A stretch of DNA of 64,000 nt from Streptomyces natalensis ATCC 27448 (GTDB lineage: Bacteria; Actinomycetota; Actinomycetes; Streptomycetales; Streptomycetaceae): positions 186,001 to 250,000 of the forward strand of contig NZ_JRKI01000017.1 of NCBI RefSeq assembly GCF_000935125.1, read 5' to 3'. Below the pieces are notes generated by a model. It made no database searches. It had not been told where the DNA came from and saw only the letters and a list, made by a program, of their open reading frames with translations. This document shows positions 15,521 through 24,323 of the stretch, in pieces (position 1 is the stretch's first letter; each line of letters opens with the position of its first letter). The translations under genes were made by a program, and so were the position numbers.

Positions 15521-16429
15521 TCAGTACACGCTCACGCCGTACGCGCTGAGCGCCTCCGTCACCGGCTGGAAGAACGTCGTCCCGCCGGAGGTGCAGTCGC
15601 CGCTGCCGCCGGAGGTCAGACCCAGGGCCTTGGTGCCGGAGTAGAGGGGGCCGCCGCTGTCGCCGGGCTCGGCGCAGACGGTGGTCTTGATGAGGCCGGA
15701 GACGATGTCGCCGTTGCCGTAGTTGACGGTGGCGTTCAGCGCGGTGACCTTGCCGCTGTGGACGCCCGACGTGGAGCCGCGGCGGGTGACCGACTGGCCG
15801 ACGGTCGGATTCCCGGCGCTGGTGATGTCCTGGCTGCCGACCGTCCCGGGGTGCGACAGGGAGGTATTGGTGTACTTCACGATGCCGTAGTCGTTGCCGG
15901 GGAAGCTGGTGCCGGTGGTCGGCCCGATGCCGGTGGTGTCCAAGGAGTTGGTGTACCAGGGCGGTTTGCCCTCGGTGCAGTGCCCTGCCGTCAGGAAGTA
16001 ATAGGTGCTGCCGCTGCGGACGTTGAAGCCGAGGGAGCAGCGCCAGCTGGGTGCGTAGATGGCGTCGCCGCCGGAGATGAGCTTGCGCAGGGTGCCGGAG
16101 GTGCGCTCGATGCGCAGCGCGCCGGCGGTGCTGCCCGCGGCCCGCTCGATGCGGGCGATCCCGGCCCGGGAGACGGTGCGGTCGGCGGTGACGACGAGGG
16201 TGTGGGTCTTCGGGTCCACGACCCAGGCGGTGCCCGCTACATCGGCGGCGCGTACGGCCTGGCCGGCGGCGGAGAGCTGGGTGGCGCTGAACGTCCGTGC
16301 GGGGGCGGGGTCTTGGGCGCTGGCGGTGGGGACGGCGATGGCGCCGAGGGCCACCAGTCCGGACGCCACGGCGATCAGCCGGGTGCGTCTCGCCGCGCCG
16401 CTGCGGGGGGTGGTGCGCTCGTTCCTCAC
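15521..16429 (-). CDS. Streptogrisin-type secreted serine protease, second copy
   Basis: 302-aa prepro-enzyme. Signal segment [20 protein letters not shown], a shorter pro-region (about 75 residues) and a mature domain with triad [18 protein letters not shown] and [11 protein letters not shown]; the C-terminus SAYGVSVY is that of streptogrisins A/B. The start is GTG 16429 ([11 protein letters not shown]), with GGAGG 6 bases upstream. It is about 40-50% like the first protease gene by eye, so the two probably arose by duplication, yet they are separated by the SPFH gene. Secretion and auto-processing are by family analogy. Confidence 0.91.
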   Translation of the reverse strand: MRNERTTPRSGAARRTRLIAVASGLVALGAIAVPTASAQDPAPARTFSATQLSAAGQAVRAADVAGTAWVVDPKTHTLVVTADRTVSRAGIARIERAAGSTAGALRIERTSGTLRKLISGGDAIYAPSWRCSLGFNVRSGSTYYFLTAGHCTEGKPPWYTNSLDTTGIGPTTGTSFPGNDYGIVKYTNTSLSHPGTVGSQDITSAGNPTVGQSVTRRGSTSGVHSGKVTALNATVNYGNGDIVSGLIKTTVCAEPGDSGGPLYSGTKALGLTSGGSGDCTSGGTTFFQPVTEALSAYGVSVY

Positions 16430-16685
16430 GTGATGCCTCCGAGGGGGATGACTGGCCGCCTGCGGGCGGCCGGTGAGGCGCAGCCGAGGGGCATGCGGAG
16501 ATCCGTACACGGCGGTGCGGGGGTGCCGTTCGCTACGGTGTTCGACGTGCCCCTGACAAGCGCTGACCGGAGTGTCCGGGCTGCCGGGCCGGAGCGCAAG
16601 AGGGATGCGGGAAGATGTCGGACAGCGGCCGCGCGCCGCGCACCCCGGCGGCGCCCGGAGCACGGCGTGGCGCCCAACGCGCCGC
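16430..16685. other. Intergenic region upstream of the second protease
   Basis: Together with the terminator and the pseudogene end this 317-base gap holds the protease promoter region. A hairpin GGCCGCC-TGCG-GGCGGCC lies near the protease start (about 16451-16468). No gene recognised. Confidence 0.5.
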
Positions 16686-16712
16686 CCCGGCAGCCCTGTT
16701 GAGGCTGCCGGG
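16686..16712 (-). terminator. Terminator hairpin of the decayed ABC operon
   Basis: CCCGGCAGCC and GGCTGCCGGG pair perfectly around CTGTTGA, about 35 bases beyond the stop codon of the ATPase remnant. Confidence 0.75.
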
Positions 16713-16746
16713 CGGGTCTCACCTCACAGGACCCCGGAAAGCCGCG

Positions 16747-16936
16747 TCACAGGACCTCGGAAGGAAACGACGCGGTGCGCTCATGGCGCGGGCTGTCGAG
16801 GACCTGGGCGGGCGGGCCCTGCTCGACGGTCCGGGCGCCGTCCACGATCCACCCCGCGGAGCACCTCCAGCACACCGAAGCTCTTGCGGACGGAGCCGAT
16901 CTCGACCATTGCGCGGGTCGCAGTCGTCGTGCTCAT
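16747..16936 (-). pseudogene. Amino-acid ABC transporter ATPase with internal deletion
   Basis: The ATG at 16936 starts 30 codons of a typical polar-amino-acid ABC ATPase N-terminus (MVEIGSVRKSFGVLEVLRGV). The sequence then jumps, at GTGGATC|GTGGACG near 16845, to its C-terminus in another frame: VDGARTVEQGPPAQVLDSPR followed by HERTASFPSEVL and the stop at 16747. Walker A, signature and Walker B are gone; about 0.55 kb is missing relative to a ~250-aa family member. GTGGA at both sides of the junction suggests microhomology deletion. A 16-bp imperfect duplication of the 3' end follows (16724-16739 and 16747-16762). The start overlaps the stop of the FAD gene (ATGA). Confidence 0.85.
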
Positions 16937-18741
16937 CGGGTGGCTCCCTTGGCGAAGTGGCCTGCGAGCGGGGCGGTTCGGTCCCGGAGGAAGGCGAGCA
17001 GGGCGCGCGCCGTGGCGTCGTTCTGCCGGAAGGCGGGGGCGTTGGTGCGGGGGCGGGCGAAGGCGCCGCCGGCGCGGGCGTCGGTGTGCGGGCCGAGGGC
17101 GAACCGGCGCGGGTGGGGGCGTCCCGAGCGGTCCAGGATCCGGCCGTCGTCGGGGCTCACGGCGAGCAGACCGGCGGGGGTGGCGGCCGCGCCGTCGGCG
17201 TACAGGGCACGCAACAGGGCGTCGCGGGTGTGCGCGACGGTCGGCTCCGGCAGCCGCGCCTCCACCAGCGCCCGCGCCTCGACCGATTCCCCCGGCACAC
17301 TGGCGCTCGACGCCCGGAAGACCCCGCGCCGCGCATCGGCGGTGACGGTGGTGCCGGCACCCAGGAAGCGCACCACCCCGGCCCGGGAGAGCGCGAGCAG
17401 CTGCCGCAGCCGCGGGCCGGGCGGCCCGGAGGCGAGAGAGCTGAAGAAGCCGTGCCACCAGGGGCCGCGGTCGCCGATCCGCACCAGCTGGCCGTACACG
17501 GACAGCAGGGCGAGGAAGACCGCCAGGTCGGGGCTGTGCGCGGGGTCGTGGCGGCGGGCGAGGTCGGCCGCGATATGGCCGCGCAGCCCCTCTTGCAGGG
17601 CCTCGCCGTCCCGGTAGCGGACCCCGGCCAGCGGGCGGTCCAGGGCGTCCAGGTCGAGGCGGTCGGCGGGGTCCGGGACGGCGGCGCCGACCAGAGCCTG
17701 GAGTACGGCACTGCCGGGGTCGGCGGCGGCGTACTTCTCCTCGAAGTCCGGCCAGTTCATCCGGGTGCGTGCGCGATGAGCCGTGAACAGCCGGTGGTAG
17801 TGGGCGAAGCCCAGTTCCTTGTCGATCAGTGGCCGGACATCGCGCCGGAAGTCCAGGTCCCCGCGCCGGGCGAGCAGCTCGTCGACCTGCTGCGGACCGA
17901 AGAAGCGCGGCACCGGCGGCGGTTCGCCCGTCAGGCCGTAGCCGATCTTGGAGCGGTACGGGACGCCGCGCCGCGACCCCACGTGCAGGACGGGCTCGCG
18001 GCCCGAGGGCCGGTAGGTCAGCCGCCCGTCGGCCCCGGTGGTGTAGCTCCCGCCGCGGCCCTCGGTCAGCAGCACCATCAGATCGACGAAGGCCAGCCCG
18101 AAGCCGCGGACGAGGACCGGCTCGCCGGGGCGCAGCACGCCCAGATCGCTGTCGGCGGTGAAGGCGGGCGGGAGGTGGACCAGGCCGTTCCGGGCCGCGA
18201 AATCGCTCAACTCCCGCTGATCGGTAGGAAGTTCGGACTCCAGATGGCCCTGGGCGAGGACGACGAGATCGGCGGGCAGCGGGGCCGGGCGGCCGGCCAG
18301 CCATACCTGCTGGCGGCCGCCCGGCGGACCGGAGACCCGTACCGCCGTGTCCCGGTGCTCATGGACGGCGACGCCCGGCGGCAGCGCGGCCACCGACCGC
18401 GCGTACACCCAGCTCAGATACCGGCCCTGCGCCCGCCGGCTCGCAAAGGCCCGCCCGTCGGCCCCGGACCACTCGGCGAGCGTCGGCCCCGGCAGGACCG
18501 GGCCCTCCTGCTCCACCGTCTCGTCGGTGAACATGGTGACGTCCTCGGCCATGGAGTTCATCCACAGCAGGGGCGACTGCTCCTGGGACCAGATGCGGCC
18601 GCCGCCGGGCGGGTGCGGGTCGACGAGATGGATGTCCAGGGGCCGGTCCCCGTAGAGGGAGGGGATGTTGGCGGCCAGCCGCTCCAGAAGCCCGGTCCCC
18701 CGCGGACCGGCCCCGACGATGACGAGCGAGGCGGCGGTCAT
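16933..18741 (-). CDS. FAD/NAD(P)-binding flavoprotein of the transporter operon
   Basis: 602 aa. The N-terminus is a Rossmann dinucleotide motif (LVIVGAGPRGTGLLERLAAN), then DIHLVDPHPPGGGRIWSQEQ and a second nucleotide region, the plan of the NAD_binding_9/HpyO-like family. No close biochemical function is known to me; homologues accompany ABC transporters and flavin enzymes of sulphur-compound use in other Streptomyces (from memory). It starts at 18741, overlapping the permease remnant stop (ATGA), and its stop overlaps the ATPase remnant start. It appears intact although both neighbours are deleted. Confidence 0.82.
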   Translation of the reverse strand: MTAASLVIVGAGPRGTGLLERLAANIPSLYGDRPLDIHLVDPHPPGGGRIWSQEQSPLLWMNSMAEDVTMFTDETVEQEGPVLPGPTLAEWSGADGRAFASRRAQGRYLSWVYARSVAALPPGVAVHEHRDTAVRVSGPPGGRQQVWLAGRPAPLPADLVVLAQGHLESELPTDQRELSDFAARNGLVHLPPAFTADSDLGVLRPGEPVLVRGFGLAFVDLMVLLTEGRGGSYTTGADGRLTYRPSGREPVLHVGSRRGVPYRSKIGYGLTGEPPPVPRFFGPQQVDELLARRGDLDFRRDVRPLIDKELGFAHYHRLFTAHRARTRMNWPDFEEKYAAADPGSAVLQALVGAAVPDPADRLDLDALDRPLAGVRYRDGEALQEGLRGHIAADLARRHDPAHSPDLAVFLALLSVYGQLVRIGDRGPWWHGFFSSLASGPPGPRLRQLLALSRAGVVRFLGAGTTVTADARRGVFRASSASVPGESVEARALVEARLPEPTVAHTRDALLRALYADGAAATPAGLLAVSPDDGRILDRSGRPHPRRFALGPHTDARAGGAFARPRTNAPAFRQNDATARALLAFLRDRTAPLAGHFAKGATR

Positions 18742-18962
18742 CGGGCACCGGCCGCGAGCCATGCCGGGCAAAGCCGCGGCGCCGCCGGCAGCCGCATGAT
18801 GGCGAGGAGCGTGCAGAGCACGAAGCCCAGCGCCATGGCGAGCGCGGTCAGCCAGAGAGTGCGGCCCGGACCGCGCAGGACGGCGGTGGTCAGGAAGTGG
18901 GGGGCGGGGCCGGGCGGGGCCGGTTCGGCGAAGGTGTCGGAGGCGGGGTCGACCAAGGACAT
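18738..18962 (-). pseudogene. Amino-acid ABC transporter permease, internally deleted remnant
   Basis: 74 codons from ATG 18962. The segment GRTLWLTALAMALGFVLCTL continuing LAIMRL is the first membrane helix of a polar-amino-acid ABC permease; a complete one has about 250-300 residues and an EAA loop. Here it runs straight into PAAPRLCPAWLAAGAR and stops. The stop still overlaps the next gene start (ATGA 18738-18741), so the missing part was probably cut out from the middle. The 15-bp palindrome GTGAAG-CGC-CTTCAC at 18999-19013 is its likely operator. Confidence 0.75.
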
Positions 18963-18998
18963 GCGAAGGCTCCGTGGATGCAGTGATCGAACACGGGA

Positions 18999-19013
18999 GT
19001 GAAGCGCCTTCAC
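18999..19013. promoter_or_regulatory. Palindrome upstream of the permease remnant
   Basis: GTGAAG-CGC-CTTCAC, perfect, 37 bases before the remnant start. Probably the old operator of the transporter operon. Confidence 0.45.
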
Positions 19014-19176
19014 ACAGGCCGGCGTGCGCCGTTGATACGCAGCGGTCGCGCCCCTCAGCACGACCGGCTCCTGAGGCTATGGGGTGAACACCGCTGGCTG
19101 TCAAGGGCGTCCGCACGGTGAGCGTGGATCCGACATCTGGTTGACGCGGAAACGGATGCCTGTTCCACTTAGGCGC

Positions 19177-19248
19177 ATGTACTCCTGGCAGCGGCTGGTC
19201 ACCCGCGACCACATCGACTTCGGTCGTGTGTGGTCGTCCTCCTGTTGA
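19177..19248 (+). CDS. Cysteine-type leader peptide (23 aa)
   Basis: A tiny frame starting at ATG 19177, with the core RLVTRDHIDFGRVWSSSC ending in TGA. It matches the actinobacterial putative leader peptides of the form RLVTRRHVDLxRVCSxxC, which lie before genes of sulphur and cysteine metabolism and are thought to sense cysteine by ribosome stalling or attenuation. The usual first Cys of the C-x-x-x-C end is Trp here (RVW), the final Cys remains. The gene downstream on this strand is the acetyltransferase, 275 bases away. Function is by similarity only. Confidence 0.75.
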   Translation: MYSWQRLVTRDHIDFGRVWSSSC

Positions 19249-19523
19249 ACTGACCCCCTGCCCTGACGCCCGCCGCCCCTGAGGCACCGCCCCCGGCCCG
19301 GGCCGTTTCGCGGTTCTCCTTCTGCCACCGCGCCTTCACACTTCGCGCCACCGGCCGGCGCGCCCTCCCCTCATCCCCCTCTCCCCTCCTATCCTCCTCC
19401 GTTGTGCCATTGCCCCCGTGAGGTCGTCGAACTCCCCTTCCTTGTGGAGGAGTTGGGCTTGGCAGCCTCCGGCTTCGGGAAGCGGCACGGCGCCCCGTTC
19501 CCGCTCACCACGGAGGCCCTTCG
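19249..19523. other. Leader region between leader peptide and acetyltransferase
   Basis: C-rich sequence with several short inverted segments (for example CCCGGCCCGGGCC near 19290) but no single clear attenuator hairpin visible by eye. No gene recognised. Confidence 0.4.
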
Positions 19524-20018
19524 ATGACCGTGCCGAAGTCCGGCCCCACGGTCCTGCACACCACCGTCACCGACCCCCTCGCCCGCCCCCTGCTGGACGA
19601 GCTCACCCACGAGTACAGCACCCGCTACCAGCGGCCGGTCGACCTGAGCCGGGAGTACCCCGCCGATGCGTTCACCCCCTCCCAGGGCGGCGCCTTTGTG
19701 CTGCTTCTGGAGGACGGCGGGCCGGTCGCCGGCGGCGCGTACCGGCGCCATGACGCCGTGACCGCCGAGCTCAAGAGGATCTGGACGCACTCCGCGCACC
19801 GGCGGCGCGGCCTGGCCCGGCGGGTGCTCACCATCCTGGAGCGGGAGGCCGCCGCCCGCGGCTACACCCGCATCTGCCTGACGACCGGGCCCCGGCAGCC
19901 GGAGGCCAGGTGCCTGTATCTGGCCGCGGGCTACCGGCCGTTGTTCGATCCGACCGCCGCCCCGGAGTCCGTCGGCCCGCTGGCCTTCGACAAGCATCTG
20001 GAGACCCCTCGCCCCTGA
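19524..20018 (+). CDS. GNAT family N-acetyltransferase
   Basis: 164 aa. The acetyl-CoA pyrophosphate loop is RIWTHSAHRRRGLARRVL (about residues 89-106), followed by the helix and the C-terminal ARCLYLAAGYRPL segment typical of GNAT motif B. The start at 19524 follows CGGAGG by 7 bases. It stands on the same strand as the cysteine-type leader peptide and next to the decayed ABC transporter, so a role in acetylating a small sulphur amino acid (as SnaA/YtmI does in Bacillus) is possible but unproved. Confidence 0.82.
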   Translation: MTVPKSGPTVLHTTVTDPLARPLLDELTHEYSTRYQRPVDLSREYPADAFTPSQGGAFVLLLEDGGPVAGGAYRRHDAVTAELKRIWTHSAHRRRGLARRVLTILEREAAARGYTRICLTTGPRQPEARCLYLAAGYRPLFDPTAAPESVGPLAFDKHLETPRP

Positions 20019-20569
20019 CCGAACCCTGCCCCGCGCCGCCGCCTTCCTCGCCGCCGCGCTGCTGCCCGCCGACGTCCGCAAACGGGGCAGGCGCCCTCCG
20101 TCACCCCGCTCACCCAGCCGTGCGGGCTGACGGTCGCCACGAGCGCGGGCACCGCCTTCGAGGCGACGCCGGAGGAGAAACCGGCATCTGTGCCGGGACG
20201 CGGGAAGGAGACTGCGGTTCCTCGATGCGTTCGAGCGGCTGGACGTCGGCTTCGCATTCACGGGGGGGGGGACGCCGCTGGCCCCCGGTATCCGCCCTGG
20301 TCCCGTGCCGGAACCGACCCCAAGGTTGGATCCGGTATCCCGTGACCACTTGTCGACATCGCCGGTCAGGTACCGACCGTGATGTCCATCGCACTGTCAG
20401 TTTCGCGCAGGGGCGCGCAAACTGACGTCGCGCCACCCTCTTTGCACCAGATGTGTCACGAACCCCCCGTGCGGCGGCTATCCACTTGGCACACCCTCCG
20501 CATCATGCACGACGATAGGGGACGGAACACGGAAAGACGGAACACCACCGCGGGTGAGAGGAGGCGTCA
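20019..20569. other. Gene-free region before sflA with a 10-G run
   Basis: 551 bases. A run of ten G lies at 20262-20271. One frame around it reads RRLRFLDAFERLDVGFAFTG, vaguely protein-like but without a start or known family, so a decayed gene is possible. The last ~120 bases (TGTGTCACGAACCCC, then GGCTATCCACTTGGCAC) are less GC-rich and should hold the sflA promoter. Confidence 0.4.
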
Positions 20570-21019
20570 ATGGGATCGGTGCGCAAGGCGAGTGCCTGGC
20601 TTGGCCTCGTCGACGACAACGATGACGAGCGCTACTACGACGACGACTACGCCGAGGGACCCGGGTCCGCCGCCCCGGCCGGCGAACCCTGGGTGACCGA
20701 TCCCCGGGTGCGGGTGGCCGATCGGACCGCACAGGACCAGGGCACCCGTATCGCCACGGTCACCCCGGACGGATTCGGTGACGCCCGCGGTATCGGCGAG
20801 CTCTTCCGTGAGGGCGTCCCGGTGATCGTCAACCTGACGGCGATGGACCCCACCGACGCCAAGCGCGTGGTGGACTTCTGCGCGGGCCTGATCTTCGGCC
20901 TGCGCGGTTCGATCGACCGCGTGGCCACCCGGGTGTTCCTGCTCACCCCGCCCGCCTACAAGGTGGTGAGCGGGGGGCAGGAGGGCCACCGTAACGGGGG
21001 GTTCTTCAACCAGAGCTGA
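20570..21019 (+). CDS. sflA: SepF-like protein, SflA type
   Basis: 149 aa. The N-terminal amphipathic helix [16 protein letters not shown] (membrane-targeting) is followed by an acidic linker ([12 protein letters not shown]) and the SepF core ([20 protein letters not shown], then [20 protein letters not shown]). Length and position correspond to SflA (S. coelicolor SCO1749, from memory), one of two SepF-like proteins distinct from the true SepF of the ftsZ cluster, proposed to affect polar growth and FtsZ/DivIVA. RBS AGAGGAGG lies about 7 bases before ATG. Cytoplasmic, membrane-bound. Confidence 0.88.
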   Translation: MGSVRKASAWLGLVDDNDDERYYDDDYAEGPGSAAPAGEPWVTDPRVRVADRTAQDQGTRIATVTPDGFGDARGIGELFREGVPVIVNLTAMDPTDAKRVVDFCAGLIFGLRGSIDRVATRVFLLTPPAYKVVSGGQEGHRNGGFFNQS

Positions 21020-21053
21020 GGCTACGGGGGGGCGGTGGTGTTCCGGCCGGGGG

Positions 21054-21073
21054 CCCGGGGGGCGTCCCCCGGG
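21054..21073. terminator. Bidirectional hairpin after sflA
   Basis: CCCGGGGG-GCGT-CCCCCGGG, a perfect 8-bp stem between the convergent sflA and acyl-CoA dehydrogenase genes. Confidence 0.6.
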
Positions 21074-21107
21074 AAATGCAGTACGACAGCTGAGGGGCGG
21101 GGCCCGC

Positions 21108-22310
21108 TTACCGGAAGGCGTCCAGGCCGCCGGTGAGCGCCTTGCCCAGCACCAGCTGGTGCATCTCGACGGTGCCCTCGTAGGTCAGCACCGATTCGAG
21201 GTTGGTGGCGTGTCGCATGACGGGGTACTCCAGTGAGATCCCGTTGGCGCCCAGGATCGTGCGCGCCGTGCGGCAGATCTCGATGGCCTCACGGACGTTG
21301 TTCAGCTTGCCGAAGCTGACCTGCTCGGGGCGCAGCCGTCCCGCGTCCATCCGCAGCCCCAGGTGATGGGCCAGCAGAATCCCCTTGTGCAGCTCGACGG
21401 CCATATCGGCGAGCTTGGCCTGGGTGAGCTGGAAGCCGCCGATGGGACGGCCGAACTGCTCGCGGGTGCGGGCGTAGTCGAGGGCCGTCTCGAAGCAGGT
21501 GCGGGCGGCACCCATCGAGCCCCAGACGATGCCGTAGCGGGCGTGGCTCAGACAGCCCAGCGGGCCGCCGAGGCCCTTGGCCTCCGGCAGGACGGCAGCG
21601 GCCGGCAGCCGGACGTCGTCCAGGACGAGTTCGCTGGTCACCGAGGCGCGCAGGGACCACTTGTGGGTGATTTCGGGGGCGGTGAAGCCGGGGGTGTCGG
21701 TGGGGACGACGAAGCCCCGGATCCCGTCGTCGGTCTGCGCCCAGACGACGGCGACCCCGGCGACCGATCCGTTGGTGATCCACATCTTGCGCCCGTTGAG
21801 CACCCAGTCTCCCCCACCGTCGCGCTTGGCGTAGGTCCGCATGCCCGCCGGGTCCGAGCCGTGGTCCGGCTCGGTGAGGCCGAAGCAGCCGATGACCTCG
21901 CCGGCCGCCATCCGCGGCAGCCACTGCTGCTTCTGCTCCTCGGAGCCGAAGCGCCGGATCGCGTACATGGCGAGCGAGCCCTGCACGGAGACCAGCGAGC
22001 GGATGCCGGAGTCGGCGGCCTCCAGCTCCAGGCAGGCCAGGCCGTACTGGACGGCGGAGGCGCCGGCGCAGCCGTAGCCGGTCAGGGACATGCCGAGCGC
22101 GCCGAGGGCGCCGAGCTCGCGGGCCAGTTCGCGGATGCCGGGCAGTTCGCCGTCCTCGTACCACTGCGCGATATGCGGCAGGACGCGGTCGGCGGTCCAC
22201 TGGCGCACGGTGTCGCGGACCGCGCGGTCCTCGTCGGTGAGCAGATCGTCCAGGCCCAGCGGGTCGCGGGGGTCGAACGGCGGGAGCTTCGAGGACGGCG
22301 TTGCGGACAT
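21108..22310 (-). CDS. Acyl-CoA dehydrogenase, glutaryl-CoA dehydrogenase-like
   Basis: 400 aa. The family signature CFGLTEPDHGSDPAGM binds FAD and substrate, and the catalytic base is the Glu of TYEGTVEMHQL near the C-terminus, the position used by glutaryl-CoA dehydrogenases. Arg-rich EQFGRPIGGFQLTQAKLADM is also typical. It would oxidise glutaryl-CoA or a related short acyl-CoA in lysine/tryptophan catabolism, passing electrons to ETF. RBS GGAGG is 6 bases before ATG 22310. Monocistronic, convergent with sflA. Confidence 0.9.
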   Translation of the reverse strand: MSATPSSKLPPFDPRDPLGLDDLLTDEDRAVRDTVRQWTADRVLPHIAQWYEDGELPGIRELARELGALGALGMSLTGYGCAGASAVQYGLACLELEAADSGIRSLVSVQGSLAMYAIRRFGSEEQKQQWLPRMAAGEVIGCFGLTEPDHGSDPAGMRTYAKRDGGGDWVLNGRKMWITNGSVAGVAVVWAQTDDGIRGFVVPTDTPGFTAPEITHKWSLRASVTSELVLDDVRLPAAAVLPEAKGLGGPLGCLSHARYGIVWGSMGAARTCFETALDYARTREQFGRPIGGFQLTQAKLADMAVELHKGILLAHHLGLRMDAGRLRPEQVSFGKLNNVREAIEICRTARTILGANGISLEYPVMRHATNLESVLTYEGTVEMHQLVLGKALTGGLDAFR

Positions 22311-22444
22311 GCGGACCTCCGGCGGGTTCAGCGCTCGCGCGTAAAACTAGCAGTGGTAGTTATGGCGCATCCGACGTTACGGCCCCGGTGCCGCGCGGGC
22401 AAGGGCCGTTGCCGCGCGGCGGATTCCGGCGGGGGAGAAGGCGG

Positions 22445-24088
22445 TCAGCGGGCGGAGCCGGCGGGGGCCGGCGTGCCGTCCCGGCCGGGGCCGGCGGCGC
22501 TCTCGCCCGCGGGGGCCTCGCCCTCGGCGCGCTCGGTGGACTCCGCGGCCCGGCGCGGCAGCCGCAGCGCGATGGCCGCGCCGACCATCAGCAGGACGGC
22601 GCTGGCGACGAGGGTGATGTGCAGTCCGTGGACGAACGATTCGCGGGCGGCTGCGCGCAGTGCGCTCCGCGCGGCGGGGCCGAGAGCGGCGGCCACCTTG
22701 TAGGCCTCGCCCAGCGAATGCGATGCGGCGGCGACGGCATGGTCGGGCACCTTGCCGACATGGGCGAGGCCGGGCGCATAGGCGGCGTTCATGACGCTGC
22801 CGAGCAGGGCGACGCCGATGCCCGCGCCGAGCTGGTAGGAGGTCTCGCCGATCGCGGCGGCGCCGCCGGACTGTTCGGCGGGCGACTCGCTGAGCATCGA
22901 CTCGTACGCCCCGAACAGCGTGGACTGATAGCCGTAGCCGAGCAGGACGAAGCCCAGGGAGAGCTGCCAGGGGCGGTCCTGGTCGCTCATCATCGTCAGG
23001 CACAGCACCGCGATGGCGGTCAGGGTGAAACCGGCCGAGACCATCAGCCGCGGGCCGAGGGCCTGGAGCATCTTCGAGCCGGTCAGGCCCGCCGCCATGG
23101 CGGAGAACACCAGCGGCAGCATCCGCACGCCGGTCTCCAGGGGGCTCATCCCCAGGACGAGCTGGAGGTACTGGACGGCGATCAGCTGGAGGCCCACCAG
23201 GGCGAGCATGGCCAGCACGATGCAGCCGACGGAGGTGCCGAACGCGGGCCGGGCGAATAGCCGCATATCGATCAGCGGGTGCTCACGGCGGCGCTGGCGG
23301 CGTACGAAGACGATCAGCAGCAGCGTGCCGAGAACGATCGGGCCGAGCGTGGCCGGGCCGAGCAGCGCCGACCCGTTGCCGATGCGCTTGACGCCGAGGA
23401 CGATGCCCAGCACACCGAGTGCCGCCATGATCGCGCCGATGACGTCCCAGGGGCCGTTGCGCTCGCCCCGCGACTCCGGCAGCAGCCAGCGCCCCACCAG
23501 CAGCATCACGGCCATCATCGGGATGTTGATGAGGAAGACCGAACCCCACCAGTAGTTCTCGACGAGGAAGCCGCCGAGGACCGGGCCGACGGCGGCGCCG
23601 ACCGCGGCCACCGCGCTCCACACGCCGATGGCGACCGCGCGCTCGCGCCGGTCGGGGAAGACCTGCCGCAGGATCGACAGCGTCGCGGGCATGATCATCG
23701 CGCCGCCGATGCCGAGCAGCGCGCGGGCCACCATCAGGATCTGCGGATTGGGCGCGAGGGCCGCGCCGGCCGAGGCCAGGCCGAAGAGGCCGTAGCCGAG
23801 CAGGAGGATGCGGCGGCGGCCGACACGGTCGCCCAGCGTGCCGAAGAGGATCAGCAGGGACGCCGCTATCAGCGGATAGATGTCGACGATCCACAGCAGT
23901 TCCACCGGCCCGGGACGCAGGTCCTCGGTGACGGAGGGCACGGCCACGTAAAGGATCGTGGTGTCCAGCGCGACGAAGAGCAGGCTGATACACAGCACGA
24001 TCAGCACGGTCCAGCGATGGGCGCCGTCGCGTGCAAGCCGGGTCACACCAGTCGTCCGTCCACTGCCGGACGCGGTCGTCCCGGACAT
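22445..24088 (-). CDS. MFS drug efflux transporter, DHA2 (EmrB/QacA) type
   Basis: 547 aa with 14 predicted membrane helices. Motif A is LFGTLGDRVGRRRILLLG, antiporter motif C is GAAVGPVLGGFLVE, and D1-type VALDTTILYVAVPSVTEDL opens helix 1, the hallmark of the QacA/EmrB family that exports hydrophobic drugs by proton antiport. RBS AGGAGG is 6 bases before ATG 24088. Divergent from the mannosyltransferase gene across 235 bases; no regulator is adjacent. Confidence 0.9.
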   Translation of the reverse strand: MSGTTASGSGRTTGVTRLARDGAHRWTVLIVLCISLLFVALDTTILYVAVPSVTEDLRPGPVELLWIVDIYPLIAASLLILFGTLGDRVGRRRILLLGYGLFGLASAGAALAPNPQILMVARALLGIGGAMIMPATLSILRQVFPDRRERAVAIGVWSAVAAVGAAVGPVLGGFLVENYWWGSVFLINIPMMAVMLLVGRWLLPESRGERNGPWDVIGAIMAALGVLGIVLGVKRIGNGSALLGPATLGPIVLGTLLLIVFVRRQRRREHPLIDMRLFARPAFGTSVGCIVLAMLALVGLQLIAVQYLQLVLGMSPLETGVRMLPLVFSAMAAGLTGSKMLQALGPRLMVSAGFTLTAIAVLCLTMMSDQDRPWQLSLGFVLLGYGYQSTLFGAYESMLSESPAEQSGGAAAIGETSYQLGAGIGVALLGSVMNAAYAPGLAHVGKVPDHAVAAASHSLGEAYKVAAALGPAARSALRAAARESFVHGLHITLVASAVLLMVGAAIALRLPRRAAESTERAEGEAPAGESAAGPGRDGTPAPAGSAR

Positions 24089-24323
24089 GCAGTTCCTCCT
24101 GTCATGCTCTCGCGGCTCGCGGATCCAGGCGCGACAGTGCCCCGGGCAAAACCGGCGGCACGGGCGAGTTGAGACGTCAGACTACGCGAGACACCCAGCG
24201 TGCCGCGTGGCCCACCTCACGGTGAGACGCTCATCGCAGCCCCGGACGTTCCCCCTGGTCCCGCCTCATCCCCCGCCGACGGTCGTTCTTCGGCCACCTG
24301 GATCATCATCGATAATCGTCCGG

